A stretch of 7,618 nt of DNA from Bacillota bacterium (GTDB lineage Bacteria > Bacillota_E > JAJZYS01 > JAJYTV01), in the NCBI GenBank assembly GCA_021845645.1, contig JAJZVM010000183.1, positions 1 through 7,618 on the forward strand, given 5' to 3'. Numbering within the stretch: the stretch's first letter is position 1; each line of letters opens with the position of its first letter. Positions 1-6,998 of this stretch are shown here, piece by piece. The notes below the pieces were generated by a model. The model saw nothing but the letters and a program-made list of their open reading frames with translations. It was not told where the DNA came from and did not search any database. The position numbers were made by a program, and so were the translations under genes.

Positions 1-2
1 GG

Positions 3-590
3 ACGGGCGCCGCGGCGTTGGCCGGCGTCGCCGCGGGAGGGGTGGACGTGGCGGTTCTAGACCTCACCCTGCCCGATCTGGATGGCCTGGAGGTGCTTCG
101 CCGGATCCGCTCCGGACCACAGGCCGACCTCCCGATTCTCCTGCTCACCGCGCGTGGCGAGGAGCCGGACCGTCTCCTCGGCCTGGGCCTGGGAGCGGAC
201 GATTACGTGGTCAAACCGTTCTCGCCACGCGAAATCTGTCTTCGCGTCGGACGACTTGGCCTGCGCCACGGCTCCGCGGAGCCGCACGATAGGGGCAGCA
301 TCGTGAGTTGGGGGCGCGTCAGCATGATCCGCGCGGAGCACCGCGTTCTGGTCGGCGACACCGAGATCCAGCTTACGCCACGCGAGTATGACCTTTTGGC
401 CATCTTCCTGAGCCGCCCTCGCCACGTGCTTTCGCGTGCCGCCATCATCCAGGCGCTGTGGCCGGACGGCTACGTCTCCGATCACGTTGTCGACGTCCAT
501 CTCGCCTCTCTCAGGCGTAAACTCGGCGACGAACTGCAGATCGAAAGCGTGCGCGGCGTCGGGTTCCGCCTGGCGGGTTCCGAGGCATGA
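3..590 (+). CDS. OmpR/PhoB-family response regulator, 5' end outside window
   Basis: DNA-binding response regulator that takes a phosphoryl group from a sensor kinase and then controls transcription. The frame is open to the window edge, so the gene is cut at its 5' end; the first part of the receiver domain, with its acidic metal-binding pair, lies outside. Visible receiver landmarks are the phospho-acceptor Asp in VLDLTLPD (codon 60-62), the switch Thr in LLLTARG (codon 147-149) and the conserved Lys in YVVKPFSP (codon 213-215). A winged-helix output domain follows from about nt 300, with LTPREYDLL, the recognition-helix region VDVHLASLRRKLG and the closing RGVGFRL. About 195 of an expected 225 or so residues are present. 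The stop codon overlaps the start of the histidine kinase (ATGA), so the pair is cotranscribed and probably translationally coupled. Target genes cannot be read from the sequence; the neighbouring copper genes are candidates only by position. Confidence 0.93.
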   Translation, partial: TGAAALAGVAAGGVDVAVLDLTLPDLDGLEVLRRIRSGPQADLPILLLTARGEEPDRLLGLGLGADDYVVKPFSPREICLRVGRLGLRHGSAEPHDRGSIVSWGRVSMIRAEHRVLVGDTEIQLTPREYDLLAIFLSRPRHVLSRAAIIQALWPDGYVSDHVVDVHLASLRRKLGDELQIESVRGVGFRLAGSEA

Positions 591-1711
591 GGCGGCCTCC
601 AGACCTGCAGAGTCTCGGCACGCGCCTCCTGCTATCCTATCTGGCGGCCAGTCTGGCCGCCGCACTTTCCGGCGTGCTCGCTCTCTTTCTCACGCCAGCC
701 CTGCGCTACGATCGGCTGATGCAGGAGATCATGCATCCGCCCGCAGGGGCGACAACGGCAGATATGGACGCTATCCTGGCGAATGCGGTAGCATCGGCCG
801 TCCTGTTGCATGTACTGATCTCGCTTGTCGTGGTGGTCCTGGTCGGCCTCGCCTTCTCCATCTATCTCAGCAGGGCGGTGGGGCAGGCCGTGGATCGTGT
901 CGCGGCAGCTACGCGCAAGCTGGCGAAAGGCGATTACTCCGAACGGGTGCCCGAGCGCGGGGTCCGCGAGTTGTCGGAGCTTACGCGCGATATCAACCTC
1001 CTGGCCGCATCCCTTGACGAGGCGAGGAGGGCGCGCGCCCTCGCCACCGCCAGCGTGAGCCACGAGCTGCGGACGCCCGTGACCGCCTTGCGTGGCTATT
1101 GCGATGCGCTGAAGGACGGCGTCCTGCCGTGGTCCGACGCGGTGCTGCAGCGCATGGACCTGGCGGTCGAGCGCCTCGAACACATGGCCAGGGATCTGAG
1201 CGCGCTCTCAAGGGCCGAAGGGAACGCCTACGTCGACCTCGCGATCCGGCCATTGAAGGCCAAGGACACGCTCGCGGAGGCCGCGGAAGCGGTGAGGTCC
1301 GCGTTTGACGGGGCGGGCGTGCGGCTCGTCCTTTGCGACGTGCCCGAGCAGCTCGCCGTGCTCGCGGATCGCGTACGCCTTGCGGAAATCCTCGAGAATC
1401 TGCTGCTCAACAGCCTGCGCCACACACCCGCGGGTCGCGATGTGATCCTCACGGCAACACCTGCTGCGGGGCGGCTGGCCTTCGAAGTGCGCGACGAGGG
1501 CAGCGGCATCAAGCCCGAGGACCTGCCGCACGTCATGGAGCCGTTCTACCGCGGCGAAGGGGGATCGGCAGGACACACCAGCCGACCGGGCATGGGCCTC
1601 GGACTCGCCATCGCACGACGTCTCGCCGAGGCGATGGACGGCACCCTGACGATCGCGAGCCCAGGCCCGGGCCAAGGTGCGGTCGCGAAGGTCAGCCTGC
1701 CTATGCTCTGA
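587..1711 (+). CDS. Sensor histidine kinase (two TM, HAMP, HisKA, HATPase_c)
   Basis: Membrane sensor kinase, 374 residues, the cognate partner of the upstream regulator (4-nt ATGA overlap). Transmembrane segment 1 spans about residues 14-36 and segment 2 about 68-95, leaving an outer loop of only about 30 residues (37-67). A HAMP linker follows to about 147. The H box SVSHELRTP places the phospho-accepting His at 159. In the ATP-binding domain the N box is ILENLLLNSLRHTP (Asn271 and Asn275), the G1 box is DEGSG (303-307), the F box is EPFYRG (Phe320) and the G2 box is GMGLGLA (335-341). All catalytic motifs are intact, so the kinase should be active. The outer loop is too short for a standard PAS or Cache sensor fold, but it holds Met45, Met49, His50 and Met60, residues that can bind Cu(+). 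The layout resembles BaeS/CopS-like envelope sensors. The ligand is unknown; metal or membrane stress is inference. Confidence 0.95.
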   Translation: MRRPPDLQSLGTRLLLSYLAASLAAALSGVLALFLTPALRYDRLMQEIMHPPAGATTADMDAILANAVASAVLLHVLISLVVVVLVGLAFSIYLSRAVGQAVDRVAAATRKLAKGDYSERVPERGVRELSELTRDINLLAASLDEARRARALATASVSHELRTPVTALRGYCDALKDGVLPWSDAVLQRMDLAVERLEHMARDLSALSRAEGNAYVDLAIRPLKAKDTLAEAAEAVRSAFDGAGVRLVLCDVPEQLAVLADRVRLAEILENLLLNSLRHTPAGRDVILTATPAAGRLAFEVRDEGSGIKPEDLPHVMEPFYRGEGGSAGHTSRPGMGLGLAIARRLAEAMDGTLTIASPGPGQGAVAKVSLPML

Positions 1712-1827
1712 AAAGGTTCGGGCATCTTGTCGGTTTCTTGACCGCGCTTGGCCTCATCCTTGCCTGTTCCCTGAAAGCACACCGCACGATCATCGCCTAG
1801 GCTAAAGGCGAAAGGCGGTGCGTTGCG

Positions 1828-2064
1828 ATGATGTGGGGCTACTGGGGCGGCGCCTGGGGCTGGCTTGGTCCCTTGATGATGCTCTTGTTTTGGGTGCTCG
1901 TGATCGGCGGCATCGCGGTGATCCTCAGGTCCTGGTGGTATCAGCCGATGCGCCCGCGGCAAGGCTCCGACGCGGCGCTCGACGTCCTCAGGGGACGCTA
2001 CGCGCGAGGCGAGCTCAACCGCGAACAATTCGAGGAGATGCGGCGCAACCTGACCTCCACGTAG
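1828..2064 (+). CDS. Small membrane protein with C-terminal SHOCT domain
   Basis: A 78-residue protein. Residues 1-18 are rich in Trp, Gly and Met (MMWGYWGGAWGW), residues 14-34 form one hydrophobic membrane helix, and a short WWYQP juxtamembrane stretch follows. Residues about 48-74 match the SHOCT (short C-terminal domain) pattern, with ALDVLRGRYARGEL followed by NREQFEEMRRNL. SHOCT is thought to mediate oligomerisation or protein contacts; proteins of this size and shape often sit beside copper pumps and cupredoxin genes, but no biochemical role is established. I chose the ATG at 1828 because a purine-rich AAAGGCGG lies about 9 nt upstream; the next codon is also ATG. The gene starts 116 nt after the kinase stop on the same strand, and I see no convincing promoter or terminator in that gap. 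A cupredoxin remnant follows at once, so this was probably a SHOCT-cupredoxin operon. Confidence 0.88.
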   Translation: MMWGYWGGAWGWLGPLMMLLFWVLVIGGIAVILRSWWYQPMRPRQGSDAALDVLRGRYARGELNREQFEEMRRNLTST

Positions 2065-2086
2065 CGACGAGGGAGGGCGAGAGCCG

Positions 2087-2515
2087 ATAGCGCATCGGCA
2101 GCGGCATGCCCGCAGCTGGGCGGTCTTCGTCGGAGGAATCGGCCTGCTCCTCCTGGCCGGAATCAGACATAGCGCGATGGATGCCTTCGCCCGCCAAGGC
2201 ATGCCGCCCCGCCTTTCCGGCTTCAAACCAGCGCAGCCAGGCACGGTGGGCATGCTGGGTGGGTCCCGTTTGCTCGAATCGTAGCCACTGGGCGGGCTCT
2301 GAGGCGGTCAGCAGGGACAGCCTTGCCGCCTGACGCCAGTGTCAACCGTGCGGCAAGGCGCATCGCCTTCCGCGTCGCGAATGTGCGTTTCAGCGTGTTG
2401 GCGGAGCCCGCAGGCAGCCCATACTCAGCTTCGAGGTGGCCGGGATGATCAACCCGCGGATCACCGTGTCACGCGGCGCCCAGGTGACGGTGCGCTTGGT
2501 CAACGACGACCCGTC
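2087..2515 (+). pseudogene. Decayed membrane-anchored cupredoxin gene
   Basis: No intact reading frame exists here, but three consecutive pieces in three frames read as one protein. Piece 1 (2087-2281) has a basic start and a hydrophobic segment WAVFVGGIGLLLLAGI (2117-2164), like a signal or membrane anchor; a GAGGGAGG ribosome-binding site (2069-2076) points at an ATA codon at 2087 where ATG is expected, and the frame ends at a TAG (2282-2284). Piece 2 (about 2317-2421) gives PPDASVNRAARRIAFRV followed by NVRFSVLAEPAG. Piece 3 (about 2424-2513) gives LSFEVAGMINPRITV followed by RGAQVTVRLVNDDP, a strong match to small copper-binding cupredoxins of the type IAGLVNP...VPRGA...VNADPD. After that the expected His-Gly and the C-terminal Cys/His/Met copper ligands cannot be found in any frame. 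Each frame change is equivalent to loss of one base. Such proteins carry copper on the outer side of the membrane. The family call is mine from motif memory; sequencing error could explain part of the damage, but not the missing end. Confidence 0.62.
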
Positions 2516-2606
2516 AGCGCAGGAGCGGCGGTGTTCTCCCCCGAGCTGCTGGTTCGCGTTCCTTGCGGCGAGAGGAAACAGTTCCCGACGAGGCGCGTTT
2601 GGAGCA

Positions 2607-2632
2607 GCAGCCCGCTTGACGCGGCGGGCTGC
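2607..2632. terminator. Possible terminator hairpin between convergent genes
   Basis: Perfect 9-bp arms, GCAGCCCGC at 2607-2615 and GCGGGCTGC at 2624-2632, with an 8-nt loop. It sits 58 nt beyond the copA stop codon on the minus strand and about 90 nt after the last recognisable cupredoxin codon on the plus strand, which is where a bidirectional terminator would be expected. Neither strand has a T tract after the stem, so it may only block exonucleases or need Rho. Confidence 0.45.
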
Positions 2633-2690
2633 CTCGCACGCAGGGAGGGCAGCGATGACACGCGACCCATCGAGCCTTCAGGTGGCTGGT

Positions 2691-5144
2691 CTAATGCAGC
2701 CGAAAGCGGCGCATGGGATCAAACCGCTTGAGAAGTGTCGAGTTGGTTGTGACGGATACCGAACTCATCGCCATGGCAGCGCCCGCAATCACAGGGCTCA
2801 GGAGGCCCAGGGCCGCGACAGGGATGCCCACCGCGTTGTAGACGAGCGCCCAGAAAAGGTTCTGGTAGATCTTGCGTACCGTGGCACGACTGAGGTCAAT
2901 CGCGGCGACAACGCCGCGCAGGTCGCCCGACATCAGGGTGACGTCAGCCGCCTCGATCGCGACATCGGTGCCGGTGCCGATCGCCATTCCCACGTCCGCC
3001 GTGGCGAGAGCGGGCGCGTCGTTGATCCCGTCACCCACCATGGCCGTGACGAGGCCTTGGTCCCGCAATCGCTGCACCTCCCGGGCCTTGTGCTGCGGTA
3101 GGACCTCAGCCCGGACGTCTTCCGGGGAGATGCCTACCTGGCGCGCGATGGCCTCCGCGGTGCGACGGTTGTCGCCAGTGATCATCAGGACGTGAATGCC
3201 CATGTCGTGCAGGGCCGCGATCGCCTCACGACTGCCCTCCTTGACCGTGTCGGCGACCGCGACCGCCGCGAGGACGGTCGCTCCGTCCGCAAGCAGCATC
3301 ACTGTCTTGCCCTCGGCCTCAAGGGAGCTCATCCGCTCTTCCACCGTGGCCGTGTCGATGCCCGAAGAAGACATCAGGGCGCGATTGCCCATTTGGTAGA
3401 CGTGACCATCCAAACTCGCCTTTACACCCTTGCCCGGGATGGCGTGGAAGTCCTGCACCGCGCGTGGCGTGAGCCCTTCCGCCATCGCGCCGTCGACAAT
3501 CGCCTGCGCCAGCGGATGTTCAGACTTCCGCTCGAGCGCCAATGAAATCTCAAGCACTTCCCGGGTGGACTTGTCGACGAACACGTCGACATCCGTAACC
3601 TCAGGTTTGCCCCGCGTGATCGTCCCGGTCTTGTCGAGTACGACCGCCTGCAGACGCCCTGCGCGCTCGAGATGCCCGGCTGCCTTGAACAGGATGCCGG
3701 CCTGGGCGCCGCGCCCCGAGCCCACCATCACAGCCGTCGGCGTAGCGAGTCCAAGTGCGCAGGGGCAGGCGATGACGATGGTGGAGATGCCGGCAAGCAT
3801 GGCGAGCGTCAAGTCGTGGCTGAGAGCCAGCCAGAGGATGAAGGTGAGCACGGCGATGGCGATCACCGTAGGAACGAAGAAATTCGAGATGACGTCCGCA
3901 AGGCGCTGGATTGGCGCCTTCGACCCCTGCGCCTCCTCCACCACCCGCACGATCTGAGCGAGGGCCGTGTCACGGCCCACCTTGGTGGCGCGGAAGCGGA
4001 ACGAACCCGTCTTGTTGATCGTCGCGCCGACGACCGCCGAACCCTCCTGTTTCTCCTGAGGCAGTGACTCGCCAGTCAGCATCGACTCGTCCACAGACGA
4101 ATAGCCGTCCGTGACCACGCCGTCCACCGGGATCTTCTCGCCAGGCCGTACGACGACGATATCCCCGACCTCGACCTGTTCGATCGGCACATCGACTTCA
4201 GCCGCTGCACGCACGACACGGGCCGTCCTGGCCTGCAGGCCCATGAGCGCCTTGATCGCCGCGGACGCCCTGCCCTTTGCCACGGCTTCAAGCAGCTTGC
4301 CCGTGATCACGAGAGTGATCAGCACGGCGCTGACCTCGAAATACGTGCCATGCGACGAGACGCCGCCGGAGAACGCGGCCGTGAGGCTGTAGCCATAGGC
4401 GGCCGTCGTGCCGAGGGCAACCAGCACCGACATGTTGGCGTTGCGATGCTTGAGGTTGTAGTAGGAGTCGAGGTAGAACGTCCAACCTGGCCAGAACTGC
4501 ACCACGCTGGCGAGCGCAAGCTGCAGCCAGTAGTTCGAGATGTCCTGGAGCCAAGTCGCCTGCACGCCCATGGTGTTGAAGACCATGGCCACGAAGAGCG
4601 GCAGGGAGAACACGACGCCGATGATCAGCATGTTGCGCCAGCGCCTGACCTCCCGGGTCGAGGCGTCCTCTCGAACCGGCTGCCCCTCTGCAGGCACAGT
4701 TGCGCCGTAGCCGACTTCCTTGACGGCACGGACCATCTCCTGCGGCGTTACGGCCCCATCGCTGTAGTCGATCATGGCGACGTTCGTCGCAAGGTTGACA
4801 TTGGCGGACACCACCCCTGGCAGGCTGCGCAAGGCCTCTTCGACCGTCACAACGCAGCTTGCGCACGTCATGCCGTCGATTTCGATGCGCTGCCGCTCCG
4901 TGCGGACCTCATAACCCCTATCCTTGACCGCTTCGATCATCTTCTGCAGGTCGACCTTGTCGGGATCGTAGCGCACTGTGGCCTTGGCCGTCGCAAGGTT
5001 CACATTTACGTCGGCCATACCCGGCAGTTCCTCGAGGCCTTCGGTGACGGTCGCGACGCACATCGCGCACGTCATGCCCTCGATGTCGAGGACGGCTCGC
5101 ACAGGCTCCCGGGTTCCTTCGGCTATTTGCCCGACTGGGCTCAT
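2691..5144 (-). CDS. copA: Cu(+)-exporting P1B-1-type ATPase CopA
   Basis: Inner-membrane pump of 817 residues that exports Cu(+) from the cytoplasm using ATP. Two N-terminal HMA metal-binding domains carry GMTCAMC (Cys26/Cys29) and GMTCASC (Cys94/Cys97). Four membrane helices follow between about 171 and 287, then the actuator domain with TGES at 357-360. The transport site Cys460-Pro-Cys462 lies in the sixth helix. The P domain has the phosphorylated Asp504 in DKTGT; the N domain has SEHP (541-544, His543-Pro544); the hinge GDGINDAP is at 704-711. The last two helices carry Tyr769-Asn770 and Met793-Ser-Ser795, which with CPC define the P1B-1 Cu(+) class. Every key residue is present and the length is normal for a two-HMA CopA. 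The ATG at 5144 is preceded by AAGGA (spacing about 10). The gene is transcribed from its own promoter about 205 nt upstream with a CsoR-like operator, and it converges on the SHOCT/cupredoxin genes. Confidence 0.97.
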   Translation of the reverse strand: MSPVGQIAEGTREPVRAVLDIEGMTCAMCVATVTEGLEELPGMADVNVNLATAKATVRYDPDKVDLQKMIEAVKDRGYEVRTERQRIEIDGMTCASCVVTVEEALRSLPGVVSANVNLATNVAMIDYSDGAVTPQEMVRAVKEVGYGATVPAEGQPVREDASTREVRRWRNMLIIGVVFSLPLFVAMVFNTMGVQATWLQDISNYWLQLALASVVQFWPGWTFYLDSYYNLKHRNANMSVLVALGTTAAYGYSLTAAFSGGVSSHGTYFEVSAVLITLVITGKLLEAVAKGRASAAIKALMGLQARTARVVRAAAEVDVPIEQVEVGDIVVVRPGEKIPVDGVVTDGYSSVDESMLTGESLPQEKQEGSAVVGATINKTGSFRFRATKVGRDTALAQIVRVVEEAQGSKAPIQRLADVISNFFVPTVIAIAVLTFILWLALSHDLTLAMLAGISTIVIACPCALGLATPTAVMVGSGRGAQAGILFKAAGHLERAGRLQAVVLDKTGTITRGKPEVTDVDVFVDKSTREVLEISLALERKSEHPLAQAIVDGAMAEGLTPRAVQDFHAIPGKGVKASLDGHVYQMGNRALMSSSGIDTATVEERMSSLEAEGKTVMLLADGATVLAAVAVADTVKEGSREAIAALHDMGIHVLMITGDNRRTAEAIARQVGISPEDVRAEVLPQHKAREVQRLRDQGLVTAMVGDGINDAPALATADVGMAIGTGTDVAIEAADVTLMSGDLRGVVAAIDLSRATVRKIYQNLFWALVYNAVGIPVAALGLLSPVIAGAAMAMSSVSVTTNSTLLKRFDPMRRFRLH

Positions 5145-5189
5145 ATCTCTCGCTTCCTTACATGGCCGTCACGGAGGATTGCGGCTGGG

Positions 5190-5227
5190 CCCATGGATCT
5201 GCGGCGCAAGCGCCGCCTCGCCATGGG
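5190..5227 (-). repeat. Nested palindrome in the copA leader (hairpin 2)
   Basis: A symmetric 38-bp structure: outer arms CCCATGG (5190-5196) and CCATGGG (5221-5227), inner arms GCGGCGC (5201-5207) and GCGCCGC (5210-5216), with a 4-nt mismatch (ATCT against CTCG) on each side between the two stems. In the copA mRNA it would form a strong stem with one internal loop, ending about 45 nt before the start codon. No T tract follows, so it is not a classic attenuator terminator. It could affect RNA stability or access of ribosomes, or bind a protein as DNA; which of these is unknown. Confidence 0.6.
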
Positions 5228-5269
5228 TCTAGTATGAGGCTCCGCCTTGGGCTTGCGTTCGCATGCAAC

Positions 5270-5300
5270 TTCGTCGAACCTGCGGACGGGTTCGACCGAA
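5270..5300 (-). repeat. Inverted repeat in the copA leader (hairpin 1)
   Basis: Perfect 8-bp arms GTCGAACC (5273-5280) and GGTTCGAC (5289-5296) around an 8-nt loop. TTC (5270-5272) and GAA (5298-5300) extend the stem to 11 bp across a single bulged C at 5297. It lies about 50 nt downstream of the predicted copA transcription start, so it would be the first structure to fold in the leader RNA. Confidence 0.55.
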
Positions 5301-5356
5301 TCGGCGGCAACCTTCGAAATCTGGCAGACCAAAAAGCCAAAGCCTCTGCCACACGC

Positions 5357-5386
5357 ATAATACCCCAGTGGGGTACTAGCGAGCAA
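5357..5386 (-). promoter_or_regulatory. Predicted copA promoter (sigma70-type)
   Basis: Read on the minus strand, TTGCTC (5386-5381) and TATTAT (5362-5357) make a -35 and -10 pair separated by 18 bp. The -10 is close to consensus and stands out in this GC-rich region. Transcription would begin near 5349-5350, giving copA a 5' leader of about 205 nt. The overlapping CsoR-type palindrome supports the placement, since copper-responsive repressors commonly cover the spacer of their target promoter. Confidence 0.65.
5361..5375. promoter_or_regulatory. CsoR-type copper repressor operator candidate
   Basis: TACCCCAGTGGGGTA is a perfect palindrome with 7-bp arms around a central G at 5368. The pattern TACCC...GGGTA is the hallmark of many CsoR-family operators upstream of copA and copZA genes. 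It covers two bases of the -10 and most of the spacer of the predicted copA promoter, a position from which a bound repressor would block RNA polymerase. CsoR releases DNA when it binds Cu(+), so copA would be copper-induced. No csoR gene is in the window; the TetR protein nearby is another fold and is not the obvious binder. Confidence 0.68.
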
Positions 5387-5549
5387 GGGCTGTCGCCTCG
5401 CCAGGCTTTGCGGTGTTTTGGCGGGCCGATGGCGTTTGATCGGCAGTGAACCCGCAATCGAACAGAGCGGCTCCGGGCAACGACCCCTCCAGCCTTACGC
5501 AAATTCAGACGACCGACGCCGGGGAAGCTGAAGTTGAAACAAAAGCAGC

Positions 5550-5921
5550 TTAAAGGGCAAAGGCACCCGGCCCGACAAGTGCAATTCCCACCGCTACAGC
5601 GGCCAACACGATAGAGTACTCGTAACCGCGCAGACCCTGCGACCAGCTCACCTTGGCGACCGCCACAGCCATTGTCACGACAAAGAGAAATGCCGCGACC
5701 GGCAACAAGAGGCCCGCGGCCAGCAGGAGCCCCGCAGCCATCTCGCCCATACCGGCCAGGAGCGCCATCAGCCAGGCAGGACGCAGACCAAGACCCTGGA
5801 ACATGCGCGTCGTGTCCTGGAAGCCGTGGCCGCCAAACCACCCAAACAGTTTCTGTACCCCATGCACGGCAAATAGCAGGCCCACAACCAGACGAATGAG
5901 CAACAGTCCAAAATCCGCCAT
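5550..5921 (-). CDS. DoxX-family small integral membrane protein
   Basis: A 123-residue, four-helix membrane protein. Helices run at about residues 5-24, 47-68, 70-90 and 101-119. The N-terminal LLIRLVVGLLFAVHGVQKL followed by FGWFGGHG is typical of the DoxX family; MGEMAAGLLLAAG in the second helix is the other conserved block. The family is named after a subunit of an archaeal thiosulfate:quinone oxidoreductase, but most bacterial members have no proven reaction; links to oxidative-stress and thiol pathways are reported for some. The ATG at 5921 is well fixed by AAGGAGG with 5-nt spacing, the best ribosome-binding site in the window. The gene reads toward copA but is separated from it by 405 nt that hold the copA promoter, so the two are likely separate units. 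It lies 297 nt downstream of the tetR gene; whether TetR regulates it cannot be seen. Confidence 0.9.
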   Translation of the reverse strand: MADFGLLLIRLVVGLLFAVHGVQKLFGWFGGHGFQDTTRMFQGLGLRPAWLMALLAGMGEMAAGLLLAAGLLLPVAAFLFVVTMAVAVAKVSWSQGLRGYEYSIVLAAVAVGIALVGPGAFAL

Positions 5922-6218
5922 GTCGTCCTCCTTGCGGTCAGTCCCTACGCTGAAAAGCCCTGTGCGCGGCGGTCATGAGGCTGGACATCAGCGTCGCGCA
6001 AACCGTTTCACAACGTCATCGGCCATCCGGCCTGAGCAGGCTGCCGCTCCGTCGGACGTAGTCCACGGATGGCTTGGGTGCGTTCGGCTCGCATCAGGTA
6101 CGCTCCGGCACGGCTCGGGCCTCAGCTTGGCCAGATCATAGCGGCGGTCGGAGCCATTGGGGTCCCGCGAATCGCCTCAATGAACGCTACGACTGCGTGG
6201 GGAACGCGTTCGCATCGT
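5922..6218. other. Spacer between tetR and doxX, no gene seen
   Basis: I found no frame with recognisable motifs on either strand and no clear promoter for doxX, although one must exist here unless the transcript comes from tetR. The only ordered element is a 10-bp perfect palindrome GAACGCGTTC at 6202-6211, just beyond the tetR stop codon. Confidence 0.5.
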
Positions 6219-6854
6219 TCAAGGCGAATCGGTGATGCCTTCCAGCATCGTCTCCACCACGTTGTTCAGGTACTGCTCCGCATCTAGGGTCTCGTCGATC
6301 AGCGCCGCGAAAATCAGATTGTACAGGAAGATGCGCGCGATGGTTTCCGGACGCGACGCATGCAGGTGTCCGCGCTCGACGGCACCTTCAAGGTAACTGC
6401 CGATGATTCCGATCGCCGACTCACGCATCTGGCGCCACCGCTCCGCCACTTGTGGGTGGTTTGGCGACTCGCGAACGAGAATACGGGCGATTGCCTCACG
6501 GCGCGTGACGACAGCCAGAAACCGCCGCCCCAGTTCGTGGAGCGCCTCCTTGGCCCGAACCTCCGGCGCCGCGCGCAGGATCTGCTCCATCTCGGGCAGG
6601 AAACTCCGCTCTCTGACGAGGTCTTCGAGAATCTTCTCTTTGTTGGCGAAGTAGTAAAACACGAGTCCCTGAGGCACGCCGGCCTCTTGGGCGATGCCCT
6701 TTGTCGAGGTTGCATCGAATCCCCGCAGGGCGAACAGAACCTGGGCTGCGTCGAGGATGCGCTGACGTGCCTGCACCGGTTCGGAAGCCTTTCCGGAACG
6801 CGGCCCTTTGCGGCTTGAAGGAACCACCTCGAGCGGTTTGCCGGGCTTGGCCAC
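6219..6854 (-). CDS. TetR/AcrR-family transcriptional regulator
   Basis: A 211-residue one-component regulator. After a basic, probably disordered tail of about 27 residues, the DNA-binding domain covers about 28-75: ARQRILDAAQVLFALRG, then FDATSTKGIAQEAGV, then the recognition helix PQGLVFYYFANKEKIL, all textbook TetR. The C-terminal two thirds is a helical ligand-binding and dimerisation domain, too variable to suggest a ligand; the helical pattern REAIARILVRES and the ending EQYLNNVVETMLEGI are common in AcrR-like members. The start is a GTG at 6854: this frame has no upstream ATG, GTG or TTG before an in-frame stop near 6894-6896, and GGGGTGA sits just upstream as a ribosome-binding site. 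An ATG at 6859 is in another frame. TetR proteins usually repress themselves and a neighbour; doxX downstream on the same strand is the nearest complete candidate. Confidence 0.93.
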   Translation of the reverse strand: MAKPGKPLEVVPSSRKGPRSGKASEPVQARQRILDAAQVLFALRGFDATSTKGIAQEAGVPQGLVFYYFANKEKILEDLVRERSFLPEMEQILRAAPEVRAKEALHELGRRFLAVVTRREAIARILVRESPNHPQVAERWRQMRESAIGIIGSYLEGAVERGHLHASRPETIARIFLYNLIFAALIDETLDAEQYLNNVVETMLEGITDSP

Positions 6855-6930
6855 GTCATCACCCCACTGGTAGGTATCTTCCCGAGAGTGCTTTCAGTGT
6901 ACGTAAGGAGACCTGCAGGGGCAACGTAAC

Positions 6931-6948
6931 GGCCCTCTGGCGAGGGCC
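6931..6948. repeat. Short GC-rich hairpin upstream of tetR
   Basis: Perfect 7-bp arms GGCCCTC (6931-6937) and GAGGGCC (6942-6948) around the 4-nt loop TGGC. No T tract follows on either strand, so a terminator role is weak. Confidence 0.4.
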
Positions 6949-6983
6949 CCCGCACGGATGGGCCTCGGTATCCCAAGTTCGTA

Positions 6984-6998
6984 CCTGCGTAACGCAGG
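6984..6998. promoter_or_regulatory. 15-bp palindrome upstream of tetR, possible operator
   Basis: CCTGCGTAACGCAGG has perfect 7-bp arms around a central A. Its size and symmetry suit a dimeric repressor such as a TetR protein. It lies about 130 bp upstream of the tetR start codon, farther than usual for autoregulation, so the assignment is weak. Confidence 0.35.

Noticed and set aside
1738..1766. Possible promoter for the SHOCT gene (TTGACC at 1738)
   Set aside because: No acceptable -10 hexamer at 16-18 bp spacing; read-through from the kinase transcript is as likely.
2083..2099. 6-bp hairpin GCCGAT/ATCGGC after the SHOCT gene
   Set aside because: Short, no T tract, and it overlaps the old cupredoxin start region; too weak to call a terminator.
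2436..3101. 221-codon plus-strand open frame starting in the cupredoxin remnant
   Set aside because: Only its first 26 or so codons read as cupredoxin; the rest is noise and then the antisense of the copA 3' end, so it is not one gene.
4350..5237. 295-codon plus-strand open frame antisense to the 5' part of copA
   Set aside because: It lies opposite the two metal-binding domains of an intact CopA, its translation is a mix of Arg, His and Asp without motifs, and such long antisense frames are expected in GC-rich genes.
5195..5239. 14-codon plus-strand ORF MDLRRKRRLAMGLV
   Set aside because: It arises from the nested palindrome, lacks a ribosome-binding site and stops at once.
5524..5550. AAGCTG...CAGCTT inverted repeat just after the doxX stop codon
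   Set aside because: Six-bp, AT-containing stem with a 15-nt loop and no T tract; not convincing as a terminator.
5158..5841. 227-codon minus-strand open frame across doxX and the copA upstream region
   Set aside because: It overlaps doxX in another frame and crosses the copA promoter, operator and hairpins; no recognisable domain.
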